Shown piece after piece: positions 10,993 to 23,989 of a stretch of DNA of 64,000 nt. The position numbers and the translations under genes were made by a program. The stretch comes from Anadara kagoshimensis. Lineage: Eukaryota; Mollusca; Bivalvia; Arcoida; Arcidae. Positions within the stretch are counted from its first letter, which is position 1, and each line of letters begins with the position of its first letter. The notes below the pieces were generated by a model. The model saw nothing but the letters and a program-made list of their open reading frames with translations, was not told the origin of the DNA and ran no database searches. The DNA is taken from positions 18,593,087-18,657,086 of the forward strand of contig CM037870.1 in the NCBI GenBank assembly GCA_021292105.1. Reading direction: 5' to 3'.

Positions 10993-11639
10993 TAACTACC
11001 GGGTTCGGTCAACCATACTTGCTTTTCAGGATGGGGAGGGGGTAGGGTCACAAATGTAAGTACTGGTTACAAAATGGCCTACATCATAACTAGAAGGTGC
11101 AAGGGGATGGTTGAATGCAAGCTACATCACACCAGAAACTTTTTCTTGTTGATGGAAACACAAGTTCATGTTGTGTGAAATTCATGTGTTTCTGGTTTGC
11201 TTTGAATCAACACAAGTGTCAATGCACCAGCAATATGGAAAGGATCAGATGTTATACTGTCTGCCTCTCATGATGTAAAATATAAGAACACCTTATTTAT
11301 TTAGTCAACCTTAAATTATCCACAGAAAAAGGAAACTGCAACTTTCCTGTGTGCCTGCTCCTGCAGCTTTGAGAAATTCAGTTGACTGCATCTGGAAGTC
11401 ATAGACTCCTACTGGTTGTGTTAGTTCAGGTATAATGGACTGAGTGGTAACTGGCTTCAGTGCAAAGATAATGTGGTAATATGGCAGCAACCTATACAAA
11501 TGTTGTTAGCTATCAATTAAAGCCACTCATATATTCTTGTACTAAGTACCTACATGCACAGAGCCAAGCTCCTATGGAATCATTTTGTACATATCAAAGT
11601 TGGGCCATAGATACCTCTTTCTAAATATAAGTGTTGGAG

Positions 11640-11960
11640 TAAAGTTTACATCCAACCAAAATTATTTTACTTATATCAAGGTGGACATCTCTGGAATGTT
11701 GGAGGAATCTGAACTGGAGAAAACCACTGACATCAACAAACAAATTGACAATTTTTCACACTAGGATAAGTCCCAAGTGGCATCTTCCTAAATATGTGTT
11801 GGAGTACACCCAATCAAAATCAAAATCATTTTACTTATATCAAGGTGATGATTTCAAAATGTAGAGGAATCTGGAGTGTCTAGAGATAACCACTGACATA
11901 AACAGACAGATTGACAAAATTTTTTACACTAGGATCAGTCCCAAGTGGGATTCAAGCTTT
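11640..11960. repeat. Tandem pair of a dispersed repeat (~150 bp)
   Basis: Two adjacent copies share TTTTACTTATATCAAGGTG, AACCACTGACAT, ATTGACAA and CACTAGGAT...GTCCCAAGTGG. Related sequence (GGAAACTGGAG...CTAGGATCTGYCCAAG) recurs at 54715-54960 and 56055-56165. Confidence 0.65.
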
Positions 11961-12029
11961 GAAATTAAAAGGTGTAATAGAGACCAATTGCAATGTGCCA
12001 CCAACCCCTTTGGAATAGGTCTACATATA

Positions 12030-12359
12030 CACTGCTATCCATAAATTTATACACATTTCAAACTGGTCATTTCATTATAGGCATAAAATCTTCACAAAAT
12101 TACTTTATCAAAATATCATGTTTGTAAATCTGAGTGTTGTTTTAGGTAAAATATTGTTTTTAACTTGAAAATATATTTTTCACAGATTTTTATATTTTTT
12201 CTCAAATTAAAAATAAATTCCATGAAAACTGGTTTTAAAAAAATGACATGAAAATTGAGATCATTATTACCATTTCAAAATACTGCAAAACCTCTGATAT
12301 ATTGGCAATATGGATGGAATTTGACTATAAAATTGTATAGTTATTTATGGATAGCTGTG
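12030..12359. mobile_element. Mariner/Tc1-type MITE with TA duplication
   Basis: Terminal inverted repeats CACTGCTATCCATAAAT and, reverse-complemented from the right end, CACAGCTATCCATAAAT. TA flanks both ends (12028-12029 and 12360-12361). It is 330 bp with no open frame. The TA duplication and CAGYTATCCATAAA terminus are characteristic of Tc1/mariner non-autonomous elements. Confidence 0.8.
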
Positions 12360-12442
12360 TAGATGAAGTTAGCCAGTACCAATATTGTGGGTACCTGTTA
12401 CATGTACTTGTGGCAGTGAACCTGTGCCATAAAATCTGATTA

Positions 12443-12460
12443 CCCCCCCCCCCCCCCATT
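12443..12460. repeat. Poly-C tract
   Basis: Homopolymer run of about 17 C; its length is prone to sequencing error. Confidence 0.9.
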
Positions 12461-15003
12461 CCAAATTAATTTCAATCAGATAGTTTTTGAGTAAGATCTA
12501 TGAAAAACTCTGAGTACTGGTAGTAAAAACAAACTATTTCTCAACAATAATTTTAATACATGTATGATACATAAACAAATTCATGTAATGAAAATACCTT
12601 GCGCTCTTCAATTAGACAAATTTGTGCTAACATATAATTTATCTTTTTTGCATTTTGGTAAAGTTATTGAACAATCTGGTCAAGTGGTTGCAAAACTGTA
12701 GTTGAGAATCTAGACCTTGCACTTGATGTTCAGCTGTCTCATGTCCAGTATGTCATCTTTAAATGCTAAGCTGTGTATATTGAAGTAATTAAACCACTAC
12801 AAAAAATTTAAATAATTAAATGCATGCTGACTAGTACAAAATGAAATATTATACATAGTTTCTTTTCCTTTAAACTTGTCTCGGATATTTCACTTCCTCT
12901 CTGAATTTTGAATTCTCTATCAATATCAGGTTGAATCTGTATTGCAATGAATGTGTACCTATCAAAATATAAATGAATACACTGTATTTTCTATTGAATT
13001 TGATCATACAAATCACACAATAGCCAAAATAAACAAGAATTTGTCATGAATGTAAGATAATAATCACACAATATATTAAGTTTACTTCACATAACTAGAG
13101 CAGCTCTTTAGACAGCCCCCCCCATCTTGCTAGTTGTCATTTTTAAGATTTATTCCTTGTTCTATTCACCTTAATTTGGTATGCAACACATTGTCTCATG
13201 TTGTTTTCATTTGTTGCAAGTTTCATTAAAATTGATCCATAGACATAGAAGATATGGAGTGTACATTATATTTGGACAGATGGACAGGGTGATTCCCATA
13301 TACCCAGTGGGCCCCAACTTTGTTTGCACTGAGTATAAATATACAACTCTGAATTATTCAATATAATGAAAAATAGAACTTGGCCATATTTGGCCTGTGA
13401 GACCTATGAATATACAGAGGTTCAAAATTGTCTTGGTCTGGGATATATTGGGTGTTGGGACCCTTGAAAAGTTAAAAGTTAAAACTTGAAAAGTCTGATG
13501 GACCCAAAATTTTTCTCTTAACAAGAAAATACTACTTTTTTAAATGATTACATATTTTCAAATGTTAACTCAATTGCACATGGAACTTTCAGTGATATTT
13601 GTCTTTCAAAAAATTATGTTGAACCCATGAAAAAAGGCAAAAGGTCCTGGACCTTTAATTAAAAAAATATGTTTTGAAATTTTGAACCCCTTATTTATAT
13701 ATATTAAACAAGAGTCACATATGCCTTAATTAACACTCACCTGAGGATATGTCCCAAATCTACTGAAGAAGTTTAACATTAATTACAAGGACTGTCAAAA
13801 TCTTGTCAATTTTGAACCCCACTGTTATCATGACAGATCAATGTAAATCCCATCATGTGACTGCTATACTGTATTTGTTAAGCCTTCATTATCTTTTTAT
13901 GCAATTTGTTTTATCTGAAAAGAGAAATATTTTAAGTATTAAAATGAAAACAATGAAATAATTAACCATTAATTTCTGCTATATCATAATTATGTATACC
14001 AAGTTATTTAAAGTGCAATGAATTTTGATTGTTTGAAAACATTTTTTTTTACATTTAAATCTAACCCAACATAATTAGACACATAATTGGTACCTGGGGT
14101 AGGACATGCTATCAAGAGTGTATGGTAGGGTAAAACAGATAGACACAACAGCAGATTAACCATATACATGTGTAATAAGTTTTTCTGGAAAGAAAGTTGG
14201 ACAATGTCTCATATTTACCAGAGAACAAGATGGTCATTAGACTGTCTTGACCACAAATTGGATAACAGCTATTATCCAGTCAGGATTAAAACAAGTGATT
14301 TGCATACACACATGAGGTTGGGTATTCACAGATTATGGATATTTCAATTCATCTGCCTGATACAAAATTGTACATCCTCCCCACTGTATACCTATTAAAC
14401 AGCACAAACTGATTAATGATGGATATGTTGAATGTCTTCCTTAGATACCCATGTAACAGAAAAGAATAATCAAATACATTTTTTTCAATTTACAATATAT
14501 ATAATCCTGAGTGGTGATGTTTTAAAACTAGACTTTAACAGATTTATAATTATTATTATTTTTATTATTATGATGTTTTGACATGTTGAAACTGACACTA
14601 GCTGATCAGCTCAAGTTGTGAAAGTAAGGATTATGGGGTTCAAACCTAAGGCAAGTAGCCAACCAGTAACTTCATATCGCACTATATTATATTTTTAACA
14701 AGCAGTGCCAAGATAGTGGTTATAACAACCTATGCAAATGTAAACCTAAAACCCCAGAATGCATTGGAATTTGTACCCGTATAAGCAAAATAATAGGATT
14801 GTCAGCTGGTCATTGTCATGATTGTGGTATGTGGAACCGGTAGCCTGTACTAAAACGTGCATGTGGTGTGGTTGTGACACATAGACACCTACTTTCATTA
14901 AACATTGACCCTCAAACGCAAGGAAATAAAAAAATGACAATACACTGTAGATCTGCTGTAAAAAAAAGAGAAAATAGTTCGTAAAAATTACAATATACAC
15001 TAC
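12461..15003. other. Intergenic, no supported gene
   Basis: AT-rich sequence with scattered short open frames and no recognisable motifs. 14550-14572 is an (ATT)-rich tract. A GGGGTTCAAACCTAAGGC block at 14636-14653 resembles a degenerate B box. Confidence 0.5.
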
Positions 15004-15055
15004 CATGTACAGCATTAACCCTGTCAGACAGTTTCTTCTGATGAATCTGATACAT
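15004..15055 (-). CDS. Possible first coding exon, unknown gene
   Basis: On the minus strand an ATG at 15055 opens MYQIHQKKLSDRVNAVH and ends at CATG|GTAGTG, a plausible donor. The same frame is open upstream to a TGA near 15126, reading SKFYEPYETVRWK before the Met, so the true exon could begin further up. It sits 150-240 bp downstream of promoter-like DNA (15180-15290). No downstream exon could be assigned with confidence. An upstream ATG starting a short frame (MTEHSVNFTSHTKL) also exists. Confidence 0.25.
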
Positions 15056-15179
15056 TTTCCACCTCACAGTTTCGTATGGCTCGTAAAATTTACTGAATGT
15101 TCTGTCATGTTTACACCTTGAAGTCTGTCAGTATTTGTATTCCCGTAAATTCCGCCGTTGATCGGAGAGCTGAAGCGCA

Positions 15180-15290
15180 CCTTTCAGTCGTTGTAACCCA
15201 GACAGTTGTTAGTGCATCACGCGCACTTTCGCGCTACATGTACTTATTGATGACGTCACAAGTGTGATCGTCGAAAACCGGAAGTTGCCT
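15180..15290 (-). promoter_or_regulatory. Promoter-like segment with ETS and CRE motifs
   Basis: On the minus strand it carries ACTTCCGG (ETS core, about 15280), a full palindromic CRE TGACGTCA (about 15252-15259) and GC-rich sequence unlike its surroundings. ETS plus CRE is typical of TATA-less promoters. It lies just upstream of the tentative exon at 15004-15055. Confidence 0.35.
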
Positions 15291-15489
15291 GTACAGGCTT
15301 GATTACAAATTTTTCCAGGTGCAAAATTGGAGGTTTCACCACGTATATCTCGAAAAGGAGACCATGTACGATCATGGGGTTTTCGACATTGTTTTAATTA
15401 CGGCATTTACTATTTATACTCAAATTATCGAAAATCGTTTAACTTACACTTTAACACTTAGCTATTGGTGGCTAATCGACAACTCATCT

Positions 15490-15603
15490 TGGCCCCTATT
15501 CCGATTTATGTCTGTCGTCAACGGTCCTTTTTATTGATGATAAAGGGTCCTATCATCAAAAGAAAGGGCCATTGACGACAGAAATAATTCGGTCATCTTG
15601 GCC
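15490..15603. mobile_element. Hairpin (near-perfect inverted repeat)
   Basis: Arms of ~50 bp: GGCCCCTATTCCGATTTATG then TCTGTCGTCAACGGTCCTTT, and their reverse complement ending GGTCATCTTGGCC, with about 12 bp between. A half-copy (GTCATTGACGACAG) is at 26718-26731. It is probably a small MITE. Confidence 0.65.
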
Positions 15604-15836
15604 TTAGAAGTCTGTTATCTATCTCTCTGCAGCTTTTTTTGTCATTAGCTATCCATATCTCGGTCACTCGACAGCCGAATTTTGACTCCTTTTCGTTAGC
15701 TTTGTGTTAAACTTTGGACAGGCCTGTACTGTACATATATGTATATCTGCGTGACATTATCTTGATGATTTGTCTCAGTTATGTTTATAATTTGTCTCAA
15801 GTTATCCTGTAACTGACCACGCACGGTGACCACTTA

Positions 15837-16558
15837 CATAGGCGTAGGAGCAGGGGGCCGCCCCCCCCCCCCCCAATGTCAGAGAAGGGGGGGCCAGGCC
15901 CCCGCAATATATTGTGAAATGTATTTTAAAAAAAAAGAAAGAAAGAAAGAAAAAAACCAAGATCTTTAATAGGAAATGTCCATCTGGTAACCAATCAATT
16001 ATCAATTTCATCATTATACTTGTAAAAGGGCGTCAAAATTTTCCGGGGTACCCCATATCCAGTGGCGGATTCAGCGGGTAGCGTAGGGGGAATACGCACC
16101 CCCTTTATGTCGCTAATAATACATATTGTTCAGCTCAGATTGCACCAGAATGCAGGATTTTTGCGCCACTTTTTCAAATTTTCCGGGGAGCATGCCCCCG
16201 AACCCCCCTAGAAGGTTCGAGCCTTCAAATCTCACATTATACGCCCCTTTCTAAAATTCTGGATCAGCCTCTGGTATCCATCTCCAATGAGAGGGTGATT
16301 ATGGAACTTGTGTCATACGGTTATTTTATATAATCTTGCCTTGATATAACAGTATTTAAACCTATCAAAACGATGCACAATACATTGAAAATGCGTCTAG
16401 ACAGGACCACCTATGAGAGGGGTTTAGCACCCCTCTCATACTCTCCCCGCCTCGTGCCATAGGCACGAGGTCGTACCTGCGGCACGACATAAGACATAGC
16501 TTCGGTTTGCCCCACCCCCCCCCCACCGCCCAATAATTAAAACCCTCCTACGCCTATG
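15837..16558. mobile_element. TIR element with 5-bp target-site duplication
   Basis: Termini are perfect 14-bp inverted repeats, CATAGGCGTAGGAG...CTCCTACGCCTATG, flanked by ACTTA at 15832-15836 and 16559-16563. The 722-bp interior has G/C homopolymer runs near both ends (15860-15900 and 16508-16525) and a TTTTCCGGGG motif twice. No transposase is encoded. Confidence 0.75.
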
Positions 16559-16821
16559 ACTTACTCGCAGGTCTCATCCGTTTCAATCTTAAACGTAAGT
16601 ACATCATCCTTAAATTCTTTTAAATGTAACTTCCCGTTAAAATATGATAATAAACGCGTGATTTAAGTTTCCGGGGTCTCCTTTATCATTGTGACAATTA
16701 TTGAATTGTTACATTTTGCTAGATGCGTTTGTGCATTTCAAAGGACAAATTAACAACAAAACGTCCATAATTAGGCTTAAGTCAAGATCACACCAAATGT
16801 GTGCGATGTAAGCAGTATAAA

Positions 16822-17715
16822 CAGGTCTGGGATCAGCCCGAAACGGGGGAAAAATTGAAATCGCCCGTTCGGGGGATAAAGCGTCTAAGCGTTTCTGTGA
16901 CTATAACATCGCGCATGCGCAATACATTTGTTTGCATAGAAACGGGCTGAAAATCGACCTAAAATGATATACCTTTCTTAAAAACGGCCGCGGGGTTTCA
17001 TTTCTACGTTCGGGGGCTTGAAATTTTGAGGAGTAATAGTAAACATATTTTCTAACGATCTGTCGTGCGGAAAAAAAATTTATCGTGCGGAACGAAAGTT
17101 ATAGACTCTCAAAAACGTACTTCCGGTTAAAAAACTACAGATATAATTACACCGTAGTTACGGGTACAGAATTACTGAAAGGATTGTTGTTTTACCTTGT
17201 ACATATGTGTGATGGGAGGTACAATCAAAGTTAATTATCGTAAATATTACAAAATGATAGGACGAACTTTTAAACATGTTTAAATTTGGAGAATGATGTA
17301 CAAAATATGGCTAGCCCATCTAAAAAATCAAGAACTGAAAGAATTGCAGTAAGCACAAACAATAACGAAACAACAGAATAGTGGAAGTTAATCAGTTTAA
17401 TTATCGCATCAAAATGCTTTATATGACTCCGAACTGAGTAGTTGTTTTAACAGCTGGCCAGTTGTCAAAAAAACTTTCGCATAGAAGCCATCAACGAAAT
17501 TTGACCTAGGAAACACAACAGAGACACTCCAAGCTGAACCCATGGCTTCACACCTGTAATTACATGTATATGACATGTTTTTAATAAGGTTTTTTTGTTT
17601 TAAAGTTTCTATAATTACAGTCTCTTATAACTCTTTTAAGAGTGGCATATTTATATATTTTATGTGTGCTTATATGTTGTATATATCATGATGAGACTAT
17701 GATAAAATTTATTAA

Positions 17716-17760
<45 letters not shown>

Positions 17761-18518
17761 GTAATTGTTACACAATAGGAACCTATTGTTTTAATTTTTA
17801 GTTGGCCGAGGGCTTCTGATTGTGTTACTCTATTCACATTAGTGTATTTAATAAAAAAAAATCAATTGGCATAACCGATTTTATATAAATTAAAAAAAGG
17901 CACAAAAACGTTTGTAACAGTTCATTTGCAACCACAAGAATTGGTTTTTAAATTTAATTATGGGGGGGGGGGGTAAAAGTTAAAATCTGTAAACTAAAGC
18001 CAGATAATTCGGATAAAAAACAACAGAGTTAAAATTACTAATAAATTTGTGTTCAACTAAATCATCAGAAAACAAGAGAACATATTGTATTAAAATTACA
18101 AAAACTATCGAAAAACAAGATAAAATAATGTATTAAAATGTTTTAAATTGAGTTAAAATTGCTAATTAAAAAGAAAATAAAGTATTAAAATTACCAATTA
18201 AACTATCGAAAAACAAGAGAAAATAGTGTATTAAAATGATTTAAATTGAATTAATTTAATAATTCGTCGATTATAGCATCGACCATAACCATCATCGGAA
18301 AACACTGCCGATACGTCTGCCATTTTTGTTTGTAGCAAGCTTTATATATTGACAACCACTAGTTTATATGCATAATCTACCGGAAGTTTACATAAGGTAG
18401 TATTACTCGCGATCAGTGGAACTCTCCTGTGTACTCGCGTTTAACATCCGGGAGAATTACCTCCCTTTGAATGTCCCCCGATCGGGAGATCCCCCGTTTC
18501 GGGCTGATCCAAGACCTG
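16822..18518. mobile_element. 1.7-kb non-autonomous TIR element
   Basis: Left end CAGGTCTGGGATCAGCCCGA and right end, reverse-complemented, CAGGTCTTGGATCAGCCCGA, both continuing AACGGGGGA. They are flanked by ATAAA (16817-16821 and 18519-18523), a possible 5-bp duplication. The interior contains a TTA microsatellite, poly-G (17962-17972) and internal repeats (AACTATCGAAAAACAAGA at about 18105 and 18200), but no long open frame. Confidence 0.7.
17716..17760. repeat. (TTA)n microsatellite
   Basis: About 15 uninterrupted TTA/ATT units inside the TIR element at 16822-18518. Confidence 0.9.
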
Positions 18519-19517
18519 ATAAACACGTCACATATAACTATACTATTGGTATAATTGCAATCCATAAGGATATACCACATGGTGATGCAATGCAAGAATT
18601 GTCGCGAATACACAAGGTTATTCAATGCAAGAATTGCAATACACATGGGTATGCCACACGGTGATGCCGCAATGCAAGCCTTGCAATACACAAGGACGTG
18701 ATGCAAGACCAGCAGGAATAATCAACAATTAATTAAGACTGGACACACAACATAGTGATGCAATTGATTGGGTTGCTGCTCTCCGGGTACCAGCAATCAT
18801 GAAATTCAAAGAATTTAGTCCATGCCTATTTATTTGAACACATTCAAACATTTTCTCGTTGTTCTTTTGATTTTAAAAGCTTTGCAGTTATACCCATAGC
18901 ATATACGATCGAGTCGACCCCAGTTTCCGAATCATTCCTTTACGCAGATCAAATCAGCACCAGTAAGTTACTTTTCAAAAGTAAACGGTTTACTTTCGAG
19001 GAATTTAATGTGTCATTTTGAAGTCGCTTCCAGCTTAATGCATTTTATTTACGGTTAATATTTGTTAGTAGTTCCAAACAGATGGTAAATCTTAGTTAAG
19101 GAAAATCTTAGTTAAGAAATGATTGGGAAACCGGGGCTGGGGCCTTGTCATGGGTGATTGCCAGATTGAACAACTGAACGGTTTTCCGACATGATTGACA
19201 CACAGCTAATCCAAATTATCACTTGCTAAATTAATTGAAGAATAATTGGTGCAACGATATATGATTTTCTAATTATGGTGTAATCGATGATTAACTTTAA
19301 TTAAGCTTTGTGCAACTCAGTCCTTCTCACTGGTGCGCCATAGGTTGGAGGGAAATACCGGATAACTCGAGTAAACATTAATTCCACATCCGGTTTAACT
19401 CCAACCATTATGGCGTAGAAAGTATTGTCGAAATTTTGAGAGTTAATGCTGTTTAACAGAATATTAACCACCATGTAAGGATACAACTATATGTTCAAAT
19501 TGTTAACAATTTAATTT
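18519..19517. other. Intergenic with an internal repeat and MITE terminus
   Basis: 18560-18710 contains three diverged copies of a GCAATGCAAGAATTG/CACAAGG/ATGCCAC block. 19260-19318 (CTAATTATGGTGTAATCGATG...GCTTTGTGCAACT) matches the right end of the MITE at 62602-62719. No gene is seen. Confidence 0.5.
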
Positions 19518-21104
19518 TTGTACAGCGTTCACGATAGTGAACGTGTACATTGTTGTCACTTTCTTCCAAGATATCGAGCTTCTTTGCTATGAAATTATAA
19601 GATATGAGTACACCTGGAAATAGTGCGCCTGGTAAATGAGCGTGAAAGAAGTATATCTGTTTTATCGTGAGATATGTATTCTGAGACGAGTAATGCATTT
19701 GGTTACATATGCACATTTGGAATAAATTTTCGGAATACATTTCGGAATGTAGTAAAATATTGCGACGGGATGCATCTAATAATTTCTGCAATTTGGCGAA
19801 CTGATCTCATGTTTACAATAAAAAGTAGTTCGAGAAGTTTGCGTCCTACGATGTAAAATCATAACTTTTAAGTTATGAAATGAACAGCAACGGCAGGTTG
19901 TTTAATTCTTCGTGAAATCTACGGAAATTTAAATTTATTTTGAAGGTTATGATAACGTATTTTGATGTTGAGGCAATTGTGTCATATTTTAAAACTGTTT
20001 ATCGATTAGATTTTACTTTCGTGAAAGGGAGATAATTCGTACAGTGTTGTGTACAAATTTTAAATACAGTCTTTTTACCAGTTCCTAACAGGGTTTCATA
20101 TAAGCGCTGCTGCAGACGTCATCCACAAGCAGAGGAAATAAAATTTATGTGTTGTAATAACACAAATGTTTACTGATTCCAAAATATCGACACCTGTCCT
20201 CAAAAACACGTGGTAGTATGTTTTCTTGAAAAAAGCATTTCCGTGATCACGATTTGTTTACATCGTTAAACTAGGTCACCAACAATCTGCCGACCTGTCC
20301 TGCACATACATTTAGGAAGCGGTTGAAGTTTAATTAATGCCATACATTCAAGTAGAAGCAAATTGAGAAAGTTATTTTGCGATTCCTTTAATTTTACGGG
20401 ATTGAAATTTTAGATTATTCGGTAGTAAAAATTCGGAACTGGTAAAACAACTGTATCCTCGACCGTCCGTGATTCGAGACTCTAAAACGAACTAAATTTG
20501 CTAACGCAACAAGAATTTGAGAGTTGAAAAATAGACAACAGATTTTTCTGGATAGTTTCACAGTAAATACCTAAATTTTGTCTTTAATGCATAAAATCGT
20601 CACTGCAGAGACGATATTCGCGTATAATTACTGAAAACAAAAATGGCCTCGAATCTTAGGACGCTCTCGATTTTAGGACGGTCGACGATACTTCACCATT
20701 AACATGAAACGGGAATATTGTGAATGATAATCAGCAGTTAATTAAAACCCAGATTAACAGCAAATGATCAGTTACATACAACCGCTAGAATGTACCCCCT
20801 CATAGCGACGGTAGGATCTGCAAAACTCTACTTTCTCTCTATCCGAAATGACAAAACGATCGGGTACAACTTTTTTACATTTTAATTACCGATTGTCTTT
20901 TTCATATATTTATGAAATTATTATTTTCTACCATTTATTTCAGCAATACATGGTTTGGTACATTGTTTCTTTTTCCAAAAAAAAAACCATCCGTCCGACT
21001 ATGCATAGATCGACCCCACCCCACCCCCGAATTTTTGGTTATATTCTGTCTTGCCACAACACAATTTTCCCAACTACGCTGTACAGCAGCACGACAGTGC
21101 TATG
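19518..21104. repeat. Dispersed element, copy A (with a nested MITE)
   Basis: Nearly identical, apart from indels, to 25227-26508. The left end is TTGTACAGCGTTCACGATAG and the right end CTACGCTGTACAGCAGCACG...GTGCTATG. TGTACAGCG and its complement CGCTGTACA mark both sides, each beside a small hairpin. Copy A carries ~310 bp absent from copy B, most of it the nested MITE at 20453-20691. A 98-residue minus-strand frame (MQKLLDASRRNILL...) is shared with copy B, but there is no evidence it is a gene. Confidence 0.75.
20453..20691. mobile_element. MITE nested in copy A
   Basis: Inverted ends GTATCCTCGACCGTCC and, reverse-complemented, GTATCGTCGACCGTCC. It is absent from the otherwise matching copy B (between 26122 and 26124), so it either inserted after duplication or was lost. 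No clear target-site duplication is seen. Confidence 0.6.
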
Positions 21105-23185
21105 TTTTACGTAAAGGATTTAATGTCGTATTTGTGTTATGAAACTTTAATGCCCAAATTAATGCAATACTCTGCTGTTGTTAGAGCAACAGTAAAACCG
21201 ACAACACTTGAGCAACATGACAGCGGGACAGTACTCTGTAAACCCAAGGCTGGGACGATACAAACATGCCACGATATGATATATATCACGATAAACCTTG
21301 ATTCATTGCCACTATATATCGAGTCAGATTTTGGTATCATCTAGGTTTACACAAAATCAAAATCGAAACTCATGACTGCTGTTCAAATCATTTTGTTTTG
21401 ATAGTGAATTGCTTTATTTCCATAGAAAATCAAACTTGAATAATGTTTAAAATTGTTCAGTTACTTTTGCCTAGTCGTAACTGAAAATCTGTATGCATGT
21501 CTGCCATTCTGTAGAAAGGTAAACGTTGACATTATGGCGAAATGGCCATGTTTATATCAGAAGTGATGTTCTTGGTGACATTTTACGCCATAATACGATG
21601 TTATTACTTAAATTACGGTATTACGGTAGAGGTATCAGCAATTACGGCAAAACAGAAATTCTGGTCAGGGTTGTTTTCATTATCAACATGGTTTTTAAAG
21701 CATCAGCCATGCTGAATGCTTTATAGCGATCGTTGGATTTTTTCGTATTTAGCGCCGCTCTCATTTCACCTTGACAGCCAATCAAATCCTTCGTTTCGAC
21801 TGAAATTACGGGAATTTCCATATACGGTATCCCAGGTATGTATAAACTCTAATACGAGTGATTCGGTCTCCCGGAAAGTTACGAAAGCAATGTTTTCATC
21901 ATGGACACATGTGCCAATCTGAAATGTATTCATACGCGTAATTAGTCCGTAATTGATTTTGCTGGATATATATTTTAATTCTTCACTTTTGTATGATAAT
22001 TTTAAGATAAAAACCATAAAAATCCATAAAGTATACGCCCCTCGGAAAACCCAACAAAAATGACAATCTTGTCAATTCGCGCCGACGTTCTTCTTTTTGA
22101 CCTACAGTGCTGTACATGTGGTTGTTTTACAGTCGCCGCCATATTGGATTTTTTTAATTTACGCAAAGTGACATCGATAAATAAACACAAAGTATGCTCA
22201 TTAAACAATTTTTAAGTTAAATAACTTTAAACATGGATCACGTTTGATGATAAATTATATATATTTATGAAAAATTGATTGTCAATAATATTTCGTGTTT
22301 GGGATACCCCGACCTGGTTCATTAATATTCATTATAACGTCACGAGGAATTTCCCGCTTTCATTGGTTCCTGTCAGTTTGCCGGTAGCGAAATTATGCAT
22401 AACAAAAAAGTAGAAATCAAAGATTATTCAAAAAAATGTGATACGAAACTGAAAGAAAAAGTTTATTTACAAGTTAATGGCTATGTTGATAAATCGTTTG
22501 TAACTCGTGAAGTTGTGTAGGATATCGATACCGTAGTTCGTATGCAAATTAGCCATGTGTTTGGGGGCATGGCATTTGACACCCGATGCCCCTGCTCAAA
22601 TGTATTCACATAGCGTAGTGACTGACCTTTTTAGTCCAGTACACCCTTGCCCCTTTTAAAATGATCATGACACCCTGTCCTTTTCAGTTATCAGTTTAAT
22701 ATAAAAACGACATGCTTTATTCTCGAATATCTGCAAATACTTCCGATCTTCCGCACACACTCCACTTCTCACCATAATGTCTCCGAAGACAGACATTTTC
22801 ATCATCAATGTTCATTTAAATACCTTTTCCAGTTGTTTATTTTAAATCAACAAAATAAATCACAAGAAAGAACAACTTGAAATCAAAATCTAAACAAAAC
22901 TGAAAAAAACGATGTTTTAAAATTTTTTGATAAAATTTATTTACCTTGTTACAAGTTCTTATTAGATCGTTTTTACAGTGGATATCCGATTAAAGTTGTT
23001 GTCAGTAGTTTAATCCATGGTTTTTACAACCTTTAATTTCTTTTTATGAAGCCACATTACTTTATTTCACATAAAATGAACAAATATGATGTGACCACTG
23101 GGCATGCAGGAAAACGTTGTGCTTTCTTAAGTTCTTCTGATTTCTAGAGCACCGTTGGTGAAGTAGAACAGAAACTAAGGGTGGG
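21105..23185. other. Intergenic, no gene supported
   Basis: 21289-21345 is a fragment of the ACAGTAAAACCT...TTCATTGCCAC MITE family that forms the array at 48590-49640. 22085-22150 holds GGCGCC-type GC-richer DNA and CCGCCATATTGG, a possible promoter-like patch without an assignable exon. Confidence 0.45.
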
Positions 23186-23187
23186 GA

Positions 23188-23565
23188 ACTCAACTCCTCT
23201 TACAGTTTTCAACCAAAAACCTTGAAACTTCACAGAATGTTTCTATATATATTGAGGATGTGCACCTGACTTTATGGAAATATTTCAAGATTTTTTCCCC
23301 ATTTTTCAAGACTTTGAAACTTAGTCACCTTTTAGCAAGTATTTGAATGGGGGTACCTACTTTGTGAACTCAACTCCTCTTACAGATTTCAACCAAAAAC
23401 CTTGAAACTTCACAGAATGTTTATATATATTGAGGATGTGACCTGACTTTATGGAAATATTTCAAGATTTTCCCCCCATTTTTCCAGACTTTAAAACTTA
23501 GTCACTTTTTAGCAAGTATTAGAATGGGGGTACCTACTTTGTGAACTAAACTCCTCTTACAGTTT
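23188..23565. repeat. ~179-bp tandem repeat, about 2.1 copies
   Basis: GAACTCAACTCCTCTTACAG starts at 23188 and 23366 and a third, partial copy near 23541 (GAACTAAACTCC). The copies share ACCTTGAAACTTCACAGAAT and TGGGGGTACCTACTTTG. Confidence 0.8.
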
Positions 23566-23989
23566 CTCTTAAGTTCAAAGTAATTTTATTGTAACATTTT
23601 AGTTGTCTAAATAATAATCAATTAATTTTCAATTAATCGTATTCAGAAATATTTCCCCCTTTTGTACACAATTCTTGTCAACAAACTTTTTTTGAAAGAG
23701 ACAGTTGCCTGGACAACTTCTGTAACTGGGAGGTACAGATTATTAGCTTATTGTGTCAGGATGGTTTATACCAATTCAGGCTTTTGAAGCTCACTTGGAC
23801 AATTTATATATATTCAACAATAATTTTAAATACATTTAAATTATTTCTAAAACAAAGGTTTTATTTTTATTTTTATTTTTTTTTCAAATTAATTGTGAAT
23901 TCAATGAATAACATTAATGACTTCAACAATGGTTAATCTGTCAATCGCAAGTCAAGGGAAATAGCTGGTCATGGTGAAAGTTTTTTTTT

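Noticed and set aside
14746..15015. 89-residue minus-strand frame and a possible ~50-bp intron joining it to 15004-15055
   Set aside because: The implied intron is too short to trust and the downstream frame shows no recognisable motif.
19495..19791. 98-residue frame MQKLLDASRRNILL... shared with 25191-25496
   Set aside because: Both lie inside copies of a repeated element that are nearly identical at DNA level, so the shared frame is not evidence of coding.
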